Assembly (NCBI GenBank): GCA_017631085.1 | Contig: JAGBTY010000053.1 | Coordinates: 1-64,000, forward strand | DNA length: 64,000 bases | DNA from: Clostridia bacterium | GTDB lineage: Bacteria; Bacillota; Clostridia; Oscillospirales; CAG-272 | Reading direction: 5' to 3' | Shown here: positions 52,313 through 61,831 of the stretch, piece by piece | Numbering within the stretch: the first letter of the stretch is position 1 | Layout: every line of letters begins with the position of its first letter | Translations under genes and position numbers: made by a program | The notes under the pieces: model-generated | What the model saw: the letters and a program-made list of their open reading frames with translations, nothing else | Told to the model about the DNA's origin: nothing | Databases searched by the model: none

Positions 52313-53569
52313 ATGGAAAGACTCATAATAAGAGGTGGAGAGCCTCTGTACGGCGAGGTCAGAATCAACGGAATGAAAAATTCCGCTCTTCCCGTTATTT
52401 TCGGTGCTATTGCTACGGGAGGTATCTGTACCATAGGTAACGTTCCCGACGTAAGTGATATTTCTCTCGCACTCGAAACTCTCCGTTCCATCGGAGCTAA
52501 AGTAAGATTTGTCGATACCGATACGGTAATGATAGATACGACCGACATAACTCCTCAAAGCCCTCCTCTTGAATATGTCAGTAAGATGCGTGGCTCTACC
52601 TATCTTATAGGCGCTATGCTCGGCCGTTTTGGCGAAGCTCTTGTTGGCCATCCGGGCGGTTGCGATTTCGGAGGCAGACCTATAAATCAACATATCAAAG
52701 GCTTTGAGCTTCTTGGAGCACGCATTACATACGATACTCTCGGCAACATAAGCGCCGTCGCTCCCGACGGACTTCGTGGAAATCTTATCTACTTCGACAT
52801 TGCCTCGGTAGGCTCTACTATAAACGTAATGCTCGCCGCCGTCTTTGCAGAAGGAACTACGGTCATCGAAAACGCGGCAAGAGAGCCGCATATAGTTGAT
52901 ATGGCAAACTTTCTCAATGCTTGCGGTGCCAATATCACAGGTGCGGGAACAAGTATGATACGTATTAAGGGAGTAAAATCGCTTCACGGCTGTAATTATA
53001 CCCTTGCCCCAGACATGATAGAAGCGGGAACGTATATGGCAGCTGTAGCGGCAGCAGGCGGAAAAGTGACAGTCCGAAACGTTATACCGAAGCACATGGA
53101 ATCGGTAACCGTAAAGCTTCGCGAGATGGGTGTAGGCGTTGACGTAGAAGACAACTCTATTACAGTCACATCGAATAAAAAATACAGAAGTACCGATATA
53201 AAAACAAATCCCTACCCAGGATTCCCCACAGATATGCACCCGCAATTTGCAGCTGTTCTATCTCTCGCTATGGGTATCAGTACCATAAACGAGGGAGTAT
53301 GGGGACAACGCTTTAAATACGCCGAAGAGCTGAAAAAAATGGGAGCTGAAATAGACATTGTTGAAAATTCAGCACACATCAGCGGCGTTCCCTCTCTTCA
53401 CGGTGCATCTGTAAAGGCAGCAGACCTTCGCGCAGGCGCGTGTCTCGTAATTGCCGCTCTTGCGGCAGAGGGAGAAACGAGGATACAAGGCACAGAGCTT
53501 ATCGAGCGCGGATATCAAGACCTTACGGGAAAGCTCAAGGCACTTGGCGCTGACATTAGAGAGGAATAA
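52313..53569 (+). CDS. murA: UDP-N-acetylglucosamine 1-carboxyvinyltransferase
   Basis: A 418-residue MurA of standard length, transferring enolpyruvate from PEP to UDP-GlcNAc in the first step of peptidoglycan synthesis. The loop GHPGGCDFGGRPINQH holds the catalytic Cys near residue 117, the target of fosfomycin. NGMKNSALPVIFG at the start carries the conserved Lys/Asn pair, and PGFPTDMHPQFAA the later substrate motif. It is third in a likely operon with rluA and DUF3810. Confidence 0.95.
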   Translation: MERLIIRGGEPLYGEVRINGMKNSALPVIFGAIATGGICTIGNVPDVSDISLALETLRSIGAKVRFVDTDTVMIDTTDITPQSPPLEYVSKMRGSTYLIGAMLGRFGEALVGHPGGCDFGGRPINQHIKGFELLGARITYDTLGNISAVAPDGLRGNLIYFDIASVGSTINVMLAAVFAEGTTVIENAAREPHIVDMANFLNACGANITGAGTSMIRIKGVKSLHGCNYTLAPDMIEAGTYMAAVAAAGGKVTVRNVIPKHMESVTVKLREMGVGVDVEDNSITVTSNKKYRSTDIKTNPYPGFPTDMHPQFAAVLSLAMGISTINEGVWGQRFKYAEELKKMGAEIDIVENSAHISGVPSLHGASVKAADLRAGACLVIAALAAEGETRIQGTELIERGYQDLTGKLKALGADIREE

Positions 53570-53603
53570 ACCTAGATAATAATATAATAAAGGAAGAAAA
53601 AAT

Positions 53604-53861
53604 ATGAAAAAAACACTTTTGCTTTTATTGGTGATCATTCTCACATTAAGCTTTGTTCTCTTGTCGTGCTCACCCGAAGAAGAAAAAGAAGATCTCGGAG
53701 AAGAAAATTCGGATAACGTTACAAATGACGAAGTAACAGATCAGTCGCCCTCACAAGACAGTGAAAGTGACGACTCGGACGATTCAAATAAGGAAGGACT
53801 TACGATCGGTGACATAAACGACACCCCACCCCCATCAATAGACTTCGATGACCTGAAATAA
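53604..53861 (+). CDS. Small acidic lipoprotein
   Basis: An 85-residue protein. The signal peptide with lipobox (FVLLSC, Cys near 22) is followed by a Glu/Asp/Ser-rich, low-complexity tail with no fold signature. AGGAAG precedes the ATG. It is 34 bases after murA. The function is unknown. It could be an envelope spacer or processed peptide. Confidence 0.75.
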   Translation: MKKTLLLLLVIILTLSFVLLSCSPEEEKEDLGEENSDNVTNDEVTDQSPSQDSESDDSDDSNKEGLTIGDINDTPPPSIDFDDLK

Positions 53862-53878
53862 ATACGGCGCGAAAGTTC

Positions 53879-53907
53879 TTGACAAATCAATCGTCATGTT
53901 ATATAAT
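53879..53907 (+). promoter_or_regulatory. Promoter of the glutamine synthetase III gene
   Basis: TTGACA (53879-53884) and TATAAT (53902-53907), spacing 17. Confidence 0.85.
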
Positions 53908-53939
53908 AATTCTGTATTATTTTTTTGAGAGGTTAAGAT

Positions 53940-56033
53940 ATGGTAAAAAATGTGCCTGAGATCTTCGGATGCATGGTATTCAACGACGACGTTATGCGTG
54001 AGAGACTTCCTAAAGAGGTCTATAAATCACTCACCAAAACAATAGCTACAGGTAAGACCATCGATGCCTCCATTGCCGACGTGGTTGCAAACGCCATGAA
54101 GGACTGGGCTATCGAGAAGGGTGCTACCCACTATACTCACTGGTTCCAGCCTCTCACGGGCGTTACCGCCGAGAAGCACGACAGTTTTATCTCCCCCCTG
54201 GGAAACTGCAAGATCGTTATGGAGTTTTCGGGAAAAGAGCTTATAAAGGGTGAGTCGGACGCTTCCTCTTTCCCCTCAGGCGGTCTCAGAGCTACATTCG
54301 AAGCAAGAGGCTACACCGCATGGGATCCCGCATCCTACGCTTTCGTTAAAGATGGAACGCTATACATACCCACCGCGTTCTGTTCCTATACAGGAGAAGC
54401 TCTCGATACAAAAACTCCCCTTCTTCGTTCTATGGACGCTATAAGTACGGAAGGACTTCGTCTTCTCCGTTTCTTTGGAGACACATCGTCGAAGCGACTC
54501 AACGTTATGGTAGGAGCTGAACAGGAATACTTTATTATCGACAAAGAAATGTATGACAGACGAAAAGACCTGCTTTACACAGGCAGAACTCTTTTTGGCG
54601 CTGCCGCTCCTAAAGGTCAGGAGCTTGAGGACCACTATTTCGGTCCGCTCAAGTCGCGTATCAGCGCATTCATGGCAGATCTTGACGAAGCTCTCTGGAC
54701 TCTTGGTGTAAACTCCAAAACCAAGCACAACGAAGCAGCTCCCGCACAGCACGAGCTCGCCCCGATATATGCAAACGCCAACATGGCAGTCGATCAGAAC
54801 CTTCTCACCATGGAGTATATGAAAAAAACGGCTGAAAAGCACGGTCTTGTATGCCTTCTTCACGAAAAGCCCTATGCAGGTGTAAACGGTTCCGGAAAGC
54901 ATAATAACTGGTCTATCTCTACGGATTCAGGCAAAAATCTTCTCGACCCCGGCAAAACTCCCGCGGAAAATGTAAAGTTTTTGCTTATCCTTGCAGCTGT
55001 TATAAAGGCTGTAGACGATTATCAGGATCTGATGCGTTTGTCGGTAGCCTTTGCGGGTAACGACCACCGTCTCGGCTCAAGTGAAGCACCTCCGGCCATC
55101 GTTTCGATATTTGTTGGAGAAGAGCTTGAGGAAATAATCGATTCTATAATCAGCGGAAAGACGTATAAGGCAGCGAAAGCTCACGTTATGGACCTTGGAA
55201 TCCCCACAGTTCCCACCTTCCGCAAGGATACTACTGACAGAAACCGCACGTCTCCCTTGGCGTTTACAGGTAATAAATTCGAGTTCAGAATGGTAGGTTC
55301 TTCGCAGAACATTGCGATGCCCAACATCGTTCTCAATACCGCCGTTGCCGAAAGCTTCAGACAATTCGCAGATGTGCTTGATGATGCAGAGGATTTCGAC
55401 GTAGCAGTTGCAAAGCTTATAAAGGATACCTTTGCCGCACACAAGAGAATAATTTTCGACGGAAACGGTTATTCTGACGAGTGGGAGAAGGAAGCAGAGA
55501 CGAGAGGCCTTTTCAATTTGAAAACCTCTGTTGATGCATACGATATATTCGCCTCCGAAAAGAACGTAAAGCTCTTTGAGGCTCACGGAGTTATGAACGC
55601 TTCCGAAATATCCTCGAGAACAGATATTCTCTATGAAAACTACTCGAAGATAGTCAATATTGAAGCACTCACCATGATAGACATGGCAATGCGTGATATA
55701 CTTCCCGCAGTCACCTCCTACGTTGCCGACGTTGCCGACTCATTGTCTGCGAAGCTTGCGGTAATGCCAAAGCTTTCCTGCATGTTTGAAAAGGACGTTA
55801 TAAAAACTCTTTCAGACCTTACAGAGTCTGCATATTCCGCTCTCACAGAGCTCAAAGCAGCAGAAGCCGAAGCCGCAGCTATCTCTGACAACGTAATGAA
55901 AGCCAAGAAATACTGTAATAGTGTAATTCCCGCAATGGACAAGCTCAGAGCCTTGATCGATAAGATGGAGCCTCTTACAGCTTCGGAATATTGGCCTCTC
56001 CCATCTTACGGAGATATGATGTTCAAAGTCTAA
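53940..56033 (+). CDS. glnN: Type III glutamine synthetase
   Basis: A 697-residue GSIII, which makes glutamine from glutamate, ammonia and ATP. The length and the motifs fit type III: HYTHWFQPLTG near residue 61, GVNSKTKHNEAAPAQHELAP (about 258-277), VNGSGKHNNWSIST (about 319) and VAFAGNDHRLGSSEAPPA near 375. GAGAGG precedes the ATG. It is monocistronic, with its own strong promoter and terminator, and is not clustered with glutamate synthase or glnB. Confidence 0.95.
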   Translation: MVKNVPEIFGCMVFNDDVMRERLPKEVYKSLTKTIATGKTIDASIADVVANAMKDWAIEKGATHYTHWFQPLTGVTAEKHDSFISPLGNCKIVMEFSGKELIKGESDASSFPSGGLRATFEARGYTAWDPASYAFVKDGTLYIPTAFCSYTGEALDTKTPLLRSMDAISTEGLRLLRFFGDTSSKRLNVMVGAEQEYFIIDKEMYDRRKDLLYTGRTLFGAAAPKGQELEDHYFGPLKSRISAFMADLDEALWTLGVNSKTKHNEAAPAQHELAPIYANANMAVDQNLLTMEYMKKTAEKHGLVCLLHEKPYAGVNGSGKHNNWSISTDSGKNLLDPGKTPAENVKFLLILAAVIKAVDDYQDLMRLSVAFAGNDHRLGSSEAPPAIVSIFVGEELEEIIDSIISGKTYKAAKAHVMDLGIPTVPTFRKDTTDRNRTSPLAFTGNKFEFRMVGSSQNIAMPNIVLNTAVAESFRQFADVLDDAEDFDVAVAKLIKDTFAAHKRIIFDGNGYSDEWEKEAETRGLFNLKTSVDAYDIFASEKNVKLFEAHGVMNASEISSRTDILYENYSKIVNIEALTMIDMAMRDILPAVTSYVADVADSLSAKLAVMPKLSCMFEKDVIKTLSDLTESAYSALTELKAAEAEAAAISDNVMKAKKYCNSVIPAMDKLRALIDKMEPLTASEYWPLPSYGDMMFKV

Positions 56034-56054
56034 TCTTTTCATATTTATAAACTT

Positions 56055-56084
56055 AAGAAACCCTCAAAAGAGGGTTTCTTTTTG
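56055..56084 (+). terminator. Terminator of the glutamine synthetase gene
   Basis: An 11-bp stem (56055-56065 with 56070-56080), loop AAAA, then T run. Confidence 0.92.
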
Positions 56085-56139
56085 TTTTACAACAAAAAGG
56101 ACATAATTTTTTTAAAAATGGCAGAAATGTAAAAATCTA

Positions 56140-56168
56140 TTGACTTAAAAGAGAAAATAATATAAAAT
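56140..56168 (+). promoter_or_regulatory. Promoter of the sialidase-like gene
   Basis: TTGACT (56140-56145) and TAAAAT (56163-56168), spacing 17. Confidence 0.7.
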
Positions 56169-56216
56169 AAAACCAGAAGTCACAAACTTCAATATTACAA
56201 TTAAGGAGAAAAAGCT

Positions 56217-59200
56217 ATGAAAACCAACAAAACGGTCATAAGAGCTGTATACGATAACTCCCTTAAAAAAATGGGACAAACAAAACACTTTGACGGAGAT
56301 ATTGAGGCTTCCGTCTATGCCTCGTGGAATGCAAAAAAATTATCACTTACGATTATTTCCGACGAGGCAAAGGAATATACAATTGAACTTGACGGATACG
56401 AAAAGACTCTTGCATCAAAGGGCAATGCTACCGCTATAGTGATCGACACAGAGGATACAGCCATTAACTTCAGAGACGGCGGTCAGGTATTTCCTATCGC
56501 CATTACTGCCTCTTCAGATAAGGCAAGTGCCTCTCTTTCGGGCGTTTTTGTGCTTTGCGATGAGGATATCATATTTTCTCTTGACAAGAAAAACACACGC
56601 GCGCTTTTGGGTAATATTCAGCGCCGTGCAGTTATAAATCCCGAAATGGACCCCGAAATTACAGATTTCGGGGTTGCAGAGATATCTGACGGATTTCAGA
56701 TATTCGACCGTTTCAATGAAAATTCTCCCAATTTTCCTCATACTGTTATTGATATTGAATCTTCGGATATTGAGGGATTTGACGGTTTTGATATAAACGG
56801 AAAAGATATGAGCATCAATATGACCGTTTGCGTCGATTCCTTTCCTTCTATGGACTACATGGCTGTCAGAGGCACTGAAAGCGCCTATGGTCTTTCATTT
56901 ATTCTCTGCGGTAAAAACGGCGAAAGAGCTCCCTTTTTCGGATTTCAAAGAAACAATTCAGGAATGTATATGTATGTCAATGGCGGAAATCCGCAGCTGA
57001 CTCAACTTTCCGACCAAATAGACTTTTCCGTTCCATTCGACCTCCGCGTAGTCATCAAAGCGACCAATAAAGCAATAATTATGATCAACGGAAAAACAGT
57101 CATGAAAACGACAGTTCCTACCATAAAGCGTGAATCTTTTGGAAGCCGTTCCCTTCACGTCCGTTGGTCGCGTTCGCGATATGCGCCGCAGAGTCATGCA
57201 GATGACCTTGACGTAAAGATAACCGATCTTTGCGTATGCGAAGACAATACAGTTTCTGTAGCTGACTCTTTTGACGTAATGAAAGAGCTGTTCAACTCGG
57301 GACTTCAAAAAATAGGAAACGGTATATATTTTGCTCCATCCGAGTTTATCGCGCCCAACAAGCTAATAAATGAAAAATACGGACTTGAGCTTCCACTCTT
57401 TTATAGTAGCTCCTCTAATGCTCTTATTTCCGTTTCTAAAGGAAAAGGATCGTTCACAAACCCTATTGAAAAAACAGAATTTGTTTCTCTTTCTTTGATC
57501 TGTGATAGCTTTAAAGAAAATATAAACTTTATAGTTCCCAAAAAGGACACCGCTCCAAAAACGACCTTTGCAATAACAGGTGATCTTGATCCGTTTGTAA
57601 ACAAAGACGAGCGCATCGACGGAGTTTTCAACCTCTCGGATAATTTCGCAAGTGTCGTCAAGGACATGGGTGAAAAAACCAAGATATGCGGTGTAACTCT
57701 TAAGACCGCCACCGCTGACGTAGGACTTGTTAATAAAAATCACCTTTCCGTATTTGTAAGCGAAGACGGAGAAAGCTACGAATACGTAAGAGAATACTCT
57801 CTTCTCACAAAGGGTAATACAGCATATATCTACAACCTTGACATAGATGCGAGATACGTAAAGATACACTCGACAACCAACGGACTTTCGGATACAGGTT
57901 GCTTTATTGGTTGCTCCGAGGAAATGATAGACGTAATTACAGCAAATGATCCCCTTCTCTCCGAAGGTGAGTTTACCAACAAAACGATCTATTCGTTAGA
58001 AAACGATGAAGAAAAGGAAGTATATGACAAAATAATAAAGCTATCCTTCGACGAAATGAGAATATGCGCATGTGACCTCAAACAAGACAAGAGTGACATT
58101 CGATTCTTCGCAGACGGAAAATGGCTTCCCCACTACTTCGACGGTGAGAAATTTTACGTAAGAGTTTTTAGACTCGCTCCAAAATCGACTACAAATATAG
58201 AAATCTTCTACGGCAATGAAAAAGCCGAGTCTGTATCTGACGGAAATGAGACCTTCGAAATAAAATACGGACTCAAGCATGCAAGACGAAACCATGAAGC
58301 AGGCTGGTTCAACTCTGTTGCAACCATGCCAAACGGAGATATCCTCCGAATAGTAGACCTTCCTTCAGGAGAGGGCAAGAGATCTCTTGCAATGTACCGT
58401 TCAAAGAACGGAGGCCTTTCATGGAGCAACTACGAGATCATTCCCGGAACGGATATGATAAGACAGGGCGGAGGCTTCCTCGTTGATAAAAAGAACGGAA
58501 AAGTATTTTATTTCGCATATCATTTCAACGAAAATGTACCGAGATCGGAAAAAAGATGTAAATACAAGATCTTTGTTTCCGAGGACAACGGTTATACGTG
58601 GTCGGGCCCCATGGAACCTATTGGAAACGTTCGTCCCGTTCCCGACTGGTCACTCTCCTATTCCGACGGTATAACTCTCTCCTGCGAGGACGGAGACGGT
58701 CCCAACGTGGACTATGTATTTACAACAGGCGCATGTCTTGATATTATGACATCTGCCTACTCCTCATCCGCCATCTACTCGAAGGACGGCGGTAAGACCT
58801 GGATATTCAGTGATTCCAGAGTAAACTACGAACCCGAAGACACGTCTTCTCGAATCGCCTTTGAGGGCGGATGCTCCGAAGAGACCGTTTGGGAAAAAGA
58901 AGACGGAACTCTCATAATGTATTCCCGTTGCCAGATAGACGAGATAGTTCATTTTGCAGTCTCCTATTCCTATGACCACGGAATTACTTGGGGCAACGTA
59001 AGACTTTCGGACATATACACCTGCAACACCCAACCTATCATATCACCTCTTGACAAAACCCCCGTTTTTCTTTGGGGCGGTAACAATTCGCTTGGTGGAA
59101 GGACCTACCTCAGATATCCTCTTAACATGGCGGTTTCAACAGACGATGCAGAAAGCTTCCACGACCTTATCGACGCAAGTCTTCAAACCTGTGTCGCAAC

Positions 59201-59867
59201 AGTAAATACAAGCATCGGAGCTTTGCTCCACACGAATCCCGACCTTACGTTCGGTAGCTACCGCGGAGAAGATATGGCATATATCGTGTCAACGAGACAC
59301 CAGATGTATATACTTGATCCCAAAAACTATCTTTCAAAAACTCGTGGAGCTTTTGACTCATTTGAATCCGGGGCAAGTGCTGAGGGATGGCTTGATACCA
59401 TGTTTGACACTATTCCAACCGCAGAGATAGGTGCCACCGACGGCAAAAAAGCCATGCTTTTGAACTCCGGAAAAACGGTCACGAGACCTCTCCACTATAT
59501 CGAAAAGGGAGAGATCGGATTTGATCTGTATACGTCGAATATAGGAGATGGATTTACCATTGATCTTCAGACTGCATTTAATGACAAGCCAAGTTCGATA
59601 TCCACACCGATAAGCCTTAAGGTAGATAACGAAGGCAATATTTCGATCTTTGGAAGGTCGCTCGAAGAAAAGATCTCTCATGGTATGAATAAAATTAACA
59701 TTTTCTTTAATGGAAGAGAAAAAACTGCATCGCTCACTCTTAACGGCAAAATGTTGCCCTTGGATTTTGTAAGTAATGATGCTTATATAAGCTACGTAAC
59801 CGTTTTCCTCGGAAAAGACGCGAAGCTTTCTATGGATACCTTCTTTGCCATACGTGAAGACATTTAA
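56217..59867 (+). CDS. Sialidase/BNR-repeat multidomain protein
   Basis: A 1216-residue protein. About 140-350 look like a LamG-type beta-sandwich. About 460-565 resemble a discoidin (F5/8C) module. About 620-670 match a DUF2341-like stretch (RFFADGKWLPHYFDG). About 690-1040 form a propeller with Asp-box repeats SKNGGLSW, SEDNGYTW, SKDGGKTW and YDHGITW, as in sialidases and BNR proteins. A final beta-sandwich follows. I did not find the sialidase (F/Y)RIP motif, so activity on sialic acid is open. The N-terminus lacks a signal peptide. AAGGAG precedes the ATG. Unlinked from nag genes here. Confidence 0.78.
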   Translation: MKTNKTVIRAVYDNSLKKMGQTKHFDGDIEASVYASWNAKKLSLTIISDEAKEYTIELDGYEKTLASKGNATAIVIDTEDTAINFRDGGQVFPIAITASSDKASASLSGVFVLCDEDIIFSLDKKNTRALLGNIQRRAVINPEMDPEITDFGVAEISDGFQIFDRFNENSPNFPHTVIDIESSDIEGFDGFDINGKDMSINMTVCVDSFPSMDYMAVRGTESAYGLSFILCGKNGERAPFFGFQRNNSGMYMYVNGGNPQLTQLSDQIDFSVPFDLRVVIKATNKAIIMINGKTVMKTTVPTIKRESFGSRSLHVRWSRSRYAPQSHADDLDVKITDLCVCEDNTVSVADSFDVMKELFNSGLQKIGNGIYFAPSEFIAPNKLINEKYGLELPLFYSSSSNALISVSKGKGSFTNPIEKTEFVSLSLICDSFKENINFIVPKKDTAPKTTFAITGDLDPFVNKDERIDGVFNLSDNFASVVKDMGEKTKICGVTLKTATADVGLVNKNHLSVFVSEDGESYEYVREYSLLTKGNTAYIYNLDIDARYVKIHSTTNGLSDTGCFIGCSEEMIDVITANDPLLSEGEFTNKTIYSLENDEEKEVYDKIIKLSFDEMRICACDLKQDKSDIRFFADGKWLPHYFDGEKFYVRVFRLAPKSTTNIEIFYGNEKAESVSDGNETFEIKYGLKHARRNHEAGWFNSVATMPNGDILRIVDLPSGEGKRSLAMYRSKNGGLSWSNYEIIPGTDMIRQGGGFLVDKKNGKVFYFAYHFNENVPRSEKRCKYKIFVSEDNGYTWSGPMEPIGNVRPVPDWSLSYSDGITLSCEDGDGPNVDYVFTTGACLDIMTSAYSSSAIYSKDGGKTWIFSDSRVNYEPEDTSSRIAFEGGCSEETVWEKEDGTLIMYSRCQIDEIVHFAVSYSYDHGITWGNVRLSDIYTCNTQPIISPLDKTPVFLWGGNNSLGGRTYLRYPLNMAVSTDDAESFHDLIDASLQTCVATVNTSIGALLHTNPDLTFGSYRGEDMAYIVSTRHQMYILDPKNYLSKTRGAFDSFESGASAEGWLDTMFDTIPTAEIGATDGKKAMLLNSGKTVTRPLHYIEKGEIGFDLYTSNIGDGFTIDLQTAFNDKPSSISTPISLKVDNEGNISIFGRSLEEKISHGMNKINIFFNGREKTASLTLNGKMLPLDFVSNDAYISYVTVFLGKDAKLSMDTFFAIREDI

Positions 59868-59884
59868 AACCTTTTCTCAGCACA

Positions 59885-59915
59885 ATGGCTGTCTCTAAAA
59901 GACAGAGACAGCCAT
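59885..59915 (+). terminator. Terminator of the sialidase-like gene, related to the hairpin repeat
   Basis: A perfect 12-bp stem (59885-59896 with 59904-59915), loop AAAAGAC. The stem core GGCTGTCTC/GAGACAGCC resembles the stems of repeat copies A and B with compensating changes. It lacks the 48-base tail. Confidence 0.8.
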
Positions 59916-59974
59916 GATTTTCTTAATAAACATTATAAATTTTGTAACTTTTTATGCAAAAGAGCACTCCAAGA

Positions 59975-60003
59975 TTGACTAAACGGAATTTTTTTGTTAT
60001 TAT
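59975..60003 (+). promoter_or_regulatory. Promoter of the flavin reductase-like gene operon
   Basis: TTGACT (59975-59980) and TATTAT (59998-60003), spacing 17. Confidence 0.7.
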
Positions 60004-60042
60004 ATTATTATAATGGTAGAAAAATACTATAGGAGTTTCTTT

Positions 60043-60555
60043 ATGAAAAAATTTATAGAAATACCCGTGTCGATGCTTGGTAATGCTCAGGAAATGATCG
60101 GAAAAGATATGATGCTCATTTCGGTCGCCGACGGCGAGAAGCTTAACCTTATGACTGCCAGCTGGGGTTGTATGGGAGTGCTTTGGAACAAGAACGTGGC
60201 GGTCTGCTTTGTAAGAGAATCAAGATACACATACGAGCTTTTAAAAAACCAAGACAGATTTACCCTTGCTTTCTTCGGCGGAGAAAGAAGAGACGTACTC
60301 TCTCATTGCGGACGTGTAAGCGGAAGAGATAACGATAAGGTGGAACAGCTAGGACTCACCTCTTTAGAAATAGACGGAGTATACGCAGTCTCCGAAGCCA
60401 AAACAATTATCGTATGCAAAAAGATCTATTCAGATATGATCGATCCTGACGGATTTGTTGATAAAGAAATATACGAAAAAGCATACGGAAAAGGAGACCT
60501 TCACCGCGCTTACGTTTGTGAAATAGAAAAAATATACAGGAGAAACGAGGAATAA
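60043..60555 (+). CDS. Flavin reductase-like (split-barrel FMN-binding) protein
   Basis: A 170-residue cytoplasmic protein. MLISVADGEKLNLMTASWGCMGVLW holds the flavin-binding barrel start (about 26-50), and CFVRESRYTYELLKNQDRFTLAFFG is the family's second block. Such proteins bind FMN and either reduce it or pass electrons. The start is ATG 60043, seven bases after AGGAG, and upstream codons lie too near the promoter. It ends four bases before proA and is probably cotranscribed with it. Confidence 0.86.
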   Translation: MKKFIEIPVSMLGNAQEMIGKDMMLISVADGEKLNLMTASWGCMGVLWNKNVAVCFVRESRYTYELLKNQDRFTLAFFGGERRDVLSHCGRVSGRDNDKVEQLGLTSLEIDGVYAVSEAKTIIVCKKIYSDMIDPDGFVDKEIYEKAYGKGDLHRAYVCEIEKIYRRNEE

Positions 60556-60559
60556 AACA

Positions 60560-61807
60560 ATGTCTATAAGAGAAGAAGTCGAGCTATTGTGTATAAACGC
60601 AAAAAATGCGTCGTTAAAGCTCGGACTTTTAAGCACCGAAAAGAAAAATGAAATTCTTTTGAAGATAGCCGAACATCTGAAAAAAGACGAGGATAGTATT
60701 CTTGAAGCAAATAAGCTTGATCTATCATCGGCAGAGGAGGCTGGGGTTGCAAAAGCAATGCTTGACAGACTAACACTTACAAGCTCAAGACTTGACGGTA
60801 TACGCGATTCACTCGTCAGTCTCGTCTCACTCGAGGACCCTGTAGGCAAATACCAGGAATGGACCGCTGCTTCCGGAATACAAATACGCAAAGCAAAAGT
60901 ACCGCTTGGTGTGGTCGCTATGATATATGAAGCTCGTCCCAACGTAACCGTAGACTCTGCGGCACTTTGCCTGAAAACAGGCAACGCAGTAGTTCTCAGA
61001 GGCGGTCGAGAAGCAATAAACACAAATATTGCTCTCGTTCGTTCAATGAAAGATGCACTGGACTGTTGCGGAATAGATCCACATTCTGTAGAGCTTGTAG
61101 AAAACACCGACAGAGAAAGCTCTATGGCTCTTATGACAATGAGAGGTCTTGTTGACGTCCTCATTCCCAGAGGCGGAAAAGGTCTTATAAAAAGTACCCT
61201 TGAAAATTCCACCGTTCCCGTTATCGAAACAGGAGCTGGAAACTGTCATATCTATATTGATGAAAGTGCCGACATAGAAAAGGCAATAAATATAACCGTG
61301 AATGCAAAGTGCTCTCGCCCCTCAGTATGCAACGCCGCCGAAACCTTGCTCGTTCATGCGGCAATTGCAGCGTCATTTTTACCCGCACTCTCTGAAAAAC
61401 TGAACGGAAAGGTGGAACTCAGAGGTTGTCCCAGAACAAGAGTCCTCATACCATCCTCAACCGATGCAACAGAAGAGGATTACTACACAGAATATAATGA
61501 CTATATTCTCGCAATAAAGGTAGTTGACGACTTAAGCTCTGCTATCGACCATATAAACAAACACAGCACCGCACACAGTGAGGCAATAGTTACCGAGGAC
61601 GATTCTTGCGCCGAGCGTTTTCTCAAGGAGGTAGATTCAGCGGCAGTCTACGTTAACGCCTCAACAAGATTTACCGACGGAGGTGAATTTGGTTTTGGCG
61701 CGGAGATCGGAATATCTACCCAAAAGCTTCACGTAAGAGGTCCTATGGGACTTTTTGCTCTGACCACAGAAAAATATATGATAAGAGGAAATGGAAACTT
61801 AAGATAA
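60560..61807 (+). CDS. proA: Gamma-glutamyl phosphate reductase
   Basis: A 415-residue ALDH-fold enzyme that reduces gamma-glutamyl phosphate with NADPH in proline synthesis. IRKAKVPLGVVAMIYEARPNVT is the family signature (about 113-134), and the catalytic Cys lies near 257 in CSRPSVCNAAETLL. RFTDGGEFGFGAEIGIST is the C-terminal block. proB is not next to it, unlike most Firmicutes. The gene follows a flavin protein by four bases and precedes a phosphodiesterase by 24. Confidence 0.95.
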   Translation: MSIREEVELLCINAKNASLKLGLLSTEKKNEILLKIAEHLKKDEDSILEANKLDLSSAEEAGVAKAMLDRLTLTSSRLDGIRDSLVSLVSLEDPVGKYQEWTAASGIQIRKAKVPLGVVAMIYEARPNVTVDSAALCLKTGNAVVLRGGREAINTNIALVRSMKDALDCCGIDPHSVELVENTDRESSMALMTMRGLVDVLIPRGGKGLIKSTLENSTVPVIETGAGNCHIYIDESADIEKAINITVNAKCSRPSVCNAAETLLVHAAIAASFLPALSEKLNGKVELRGCPRTRVLIPSSTDATEEDYYTEYNDYILAIKVVDDLSSAIDHINKHSTAHSEAIVTEDDSCAERFLKEVDSAAVYVNASTRFTDGGEFGFGAEIGISTQKLHVRGPMGLFALTTEKYMIRGNGNLR

Positions 61808-61831
61808 TGAACATGAAAGGAAATAAAAAGC

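Noticed and set aside
52286..53245. A 319-codon open frame opposite murA
   Set aside because: It is the complement of a strongly conserved essential gene and shows the composition of a shadow frame.
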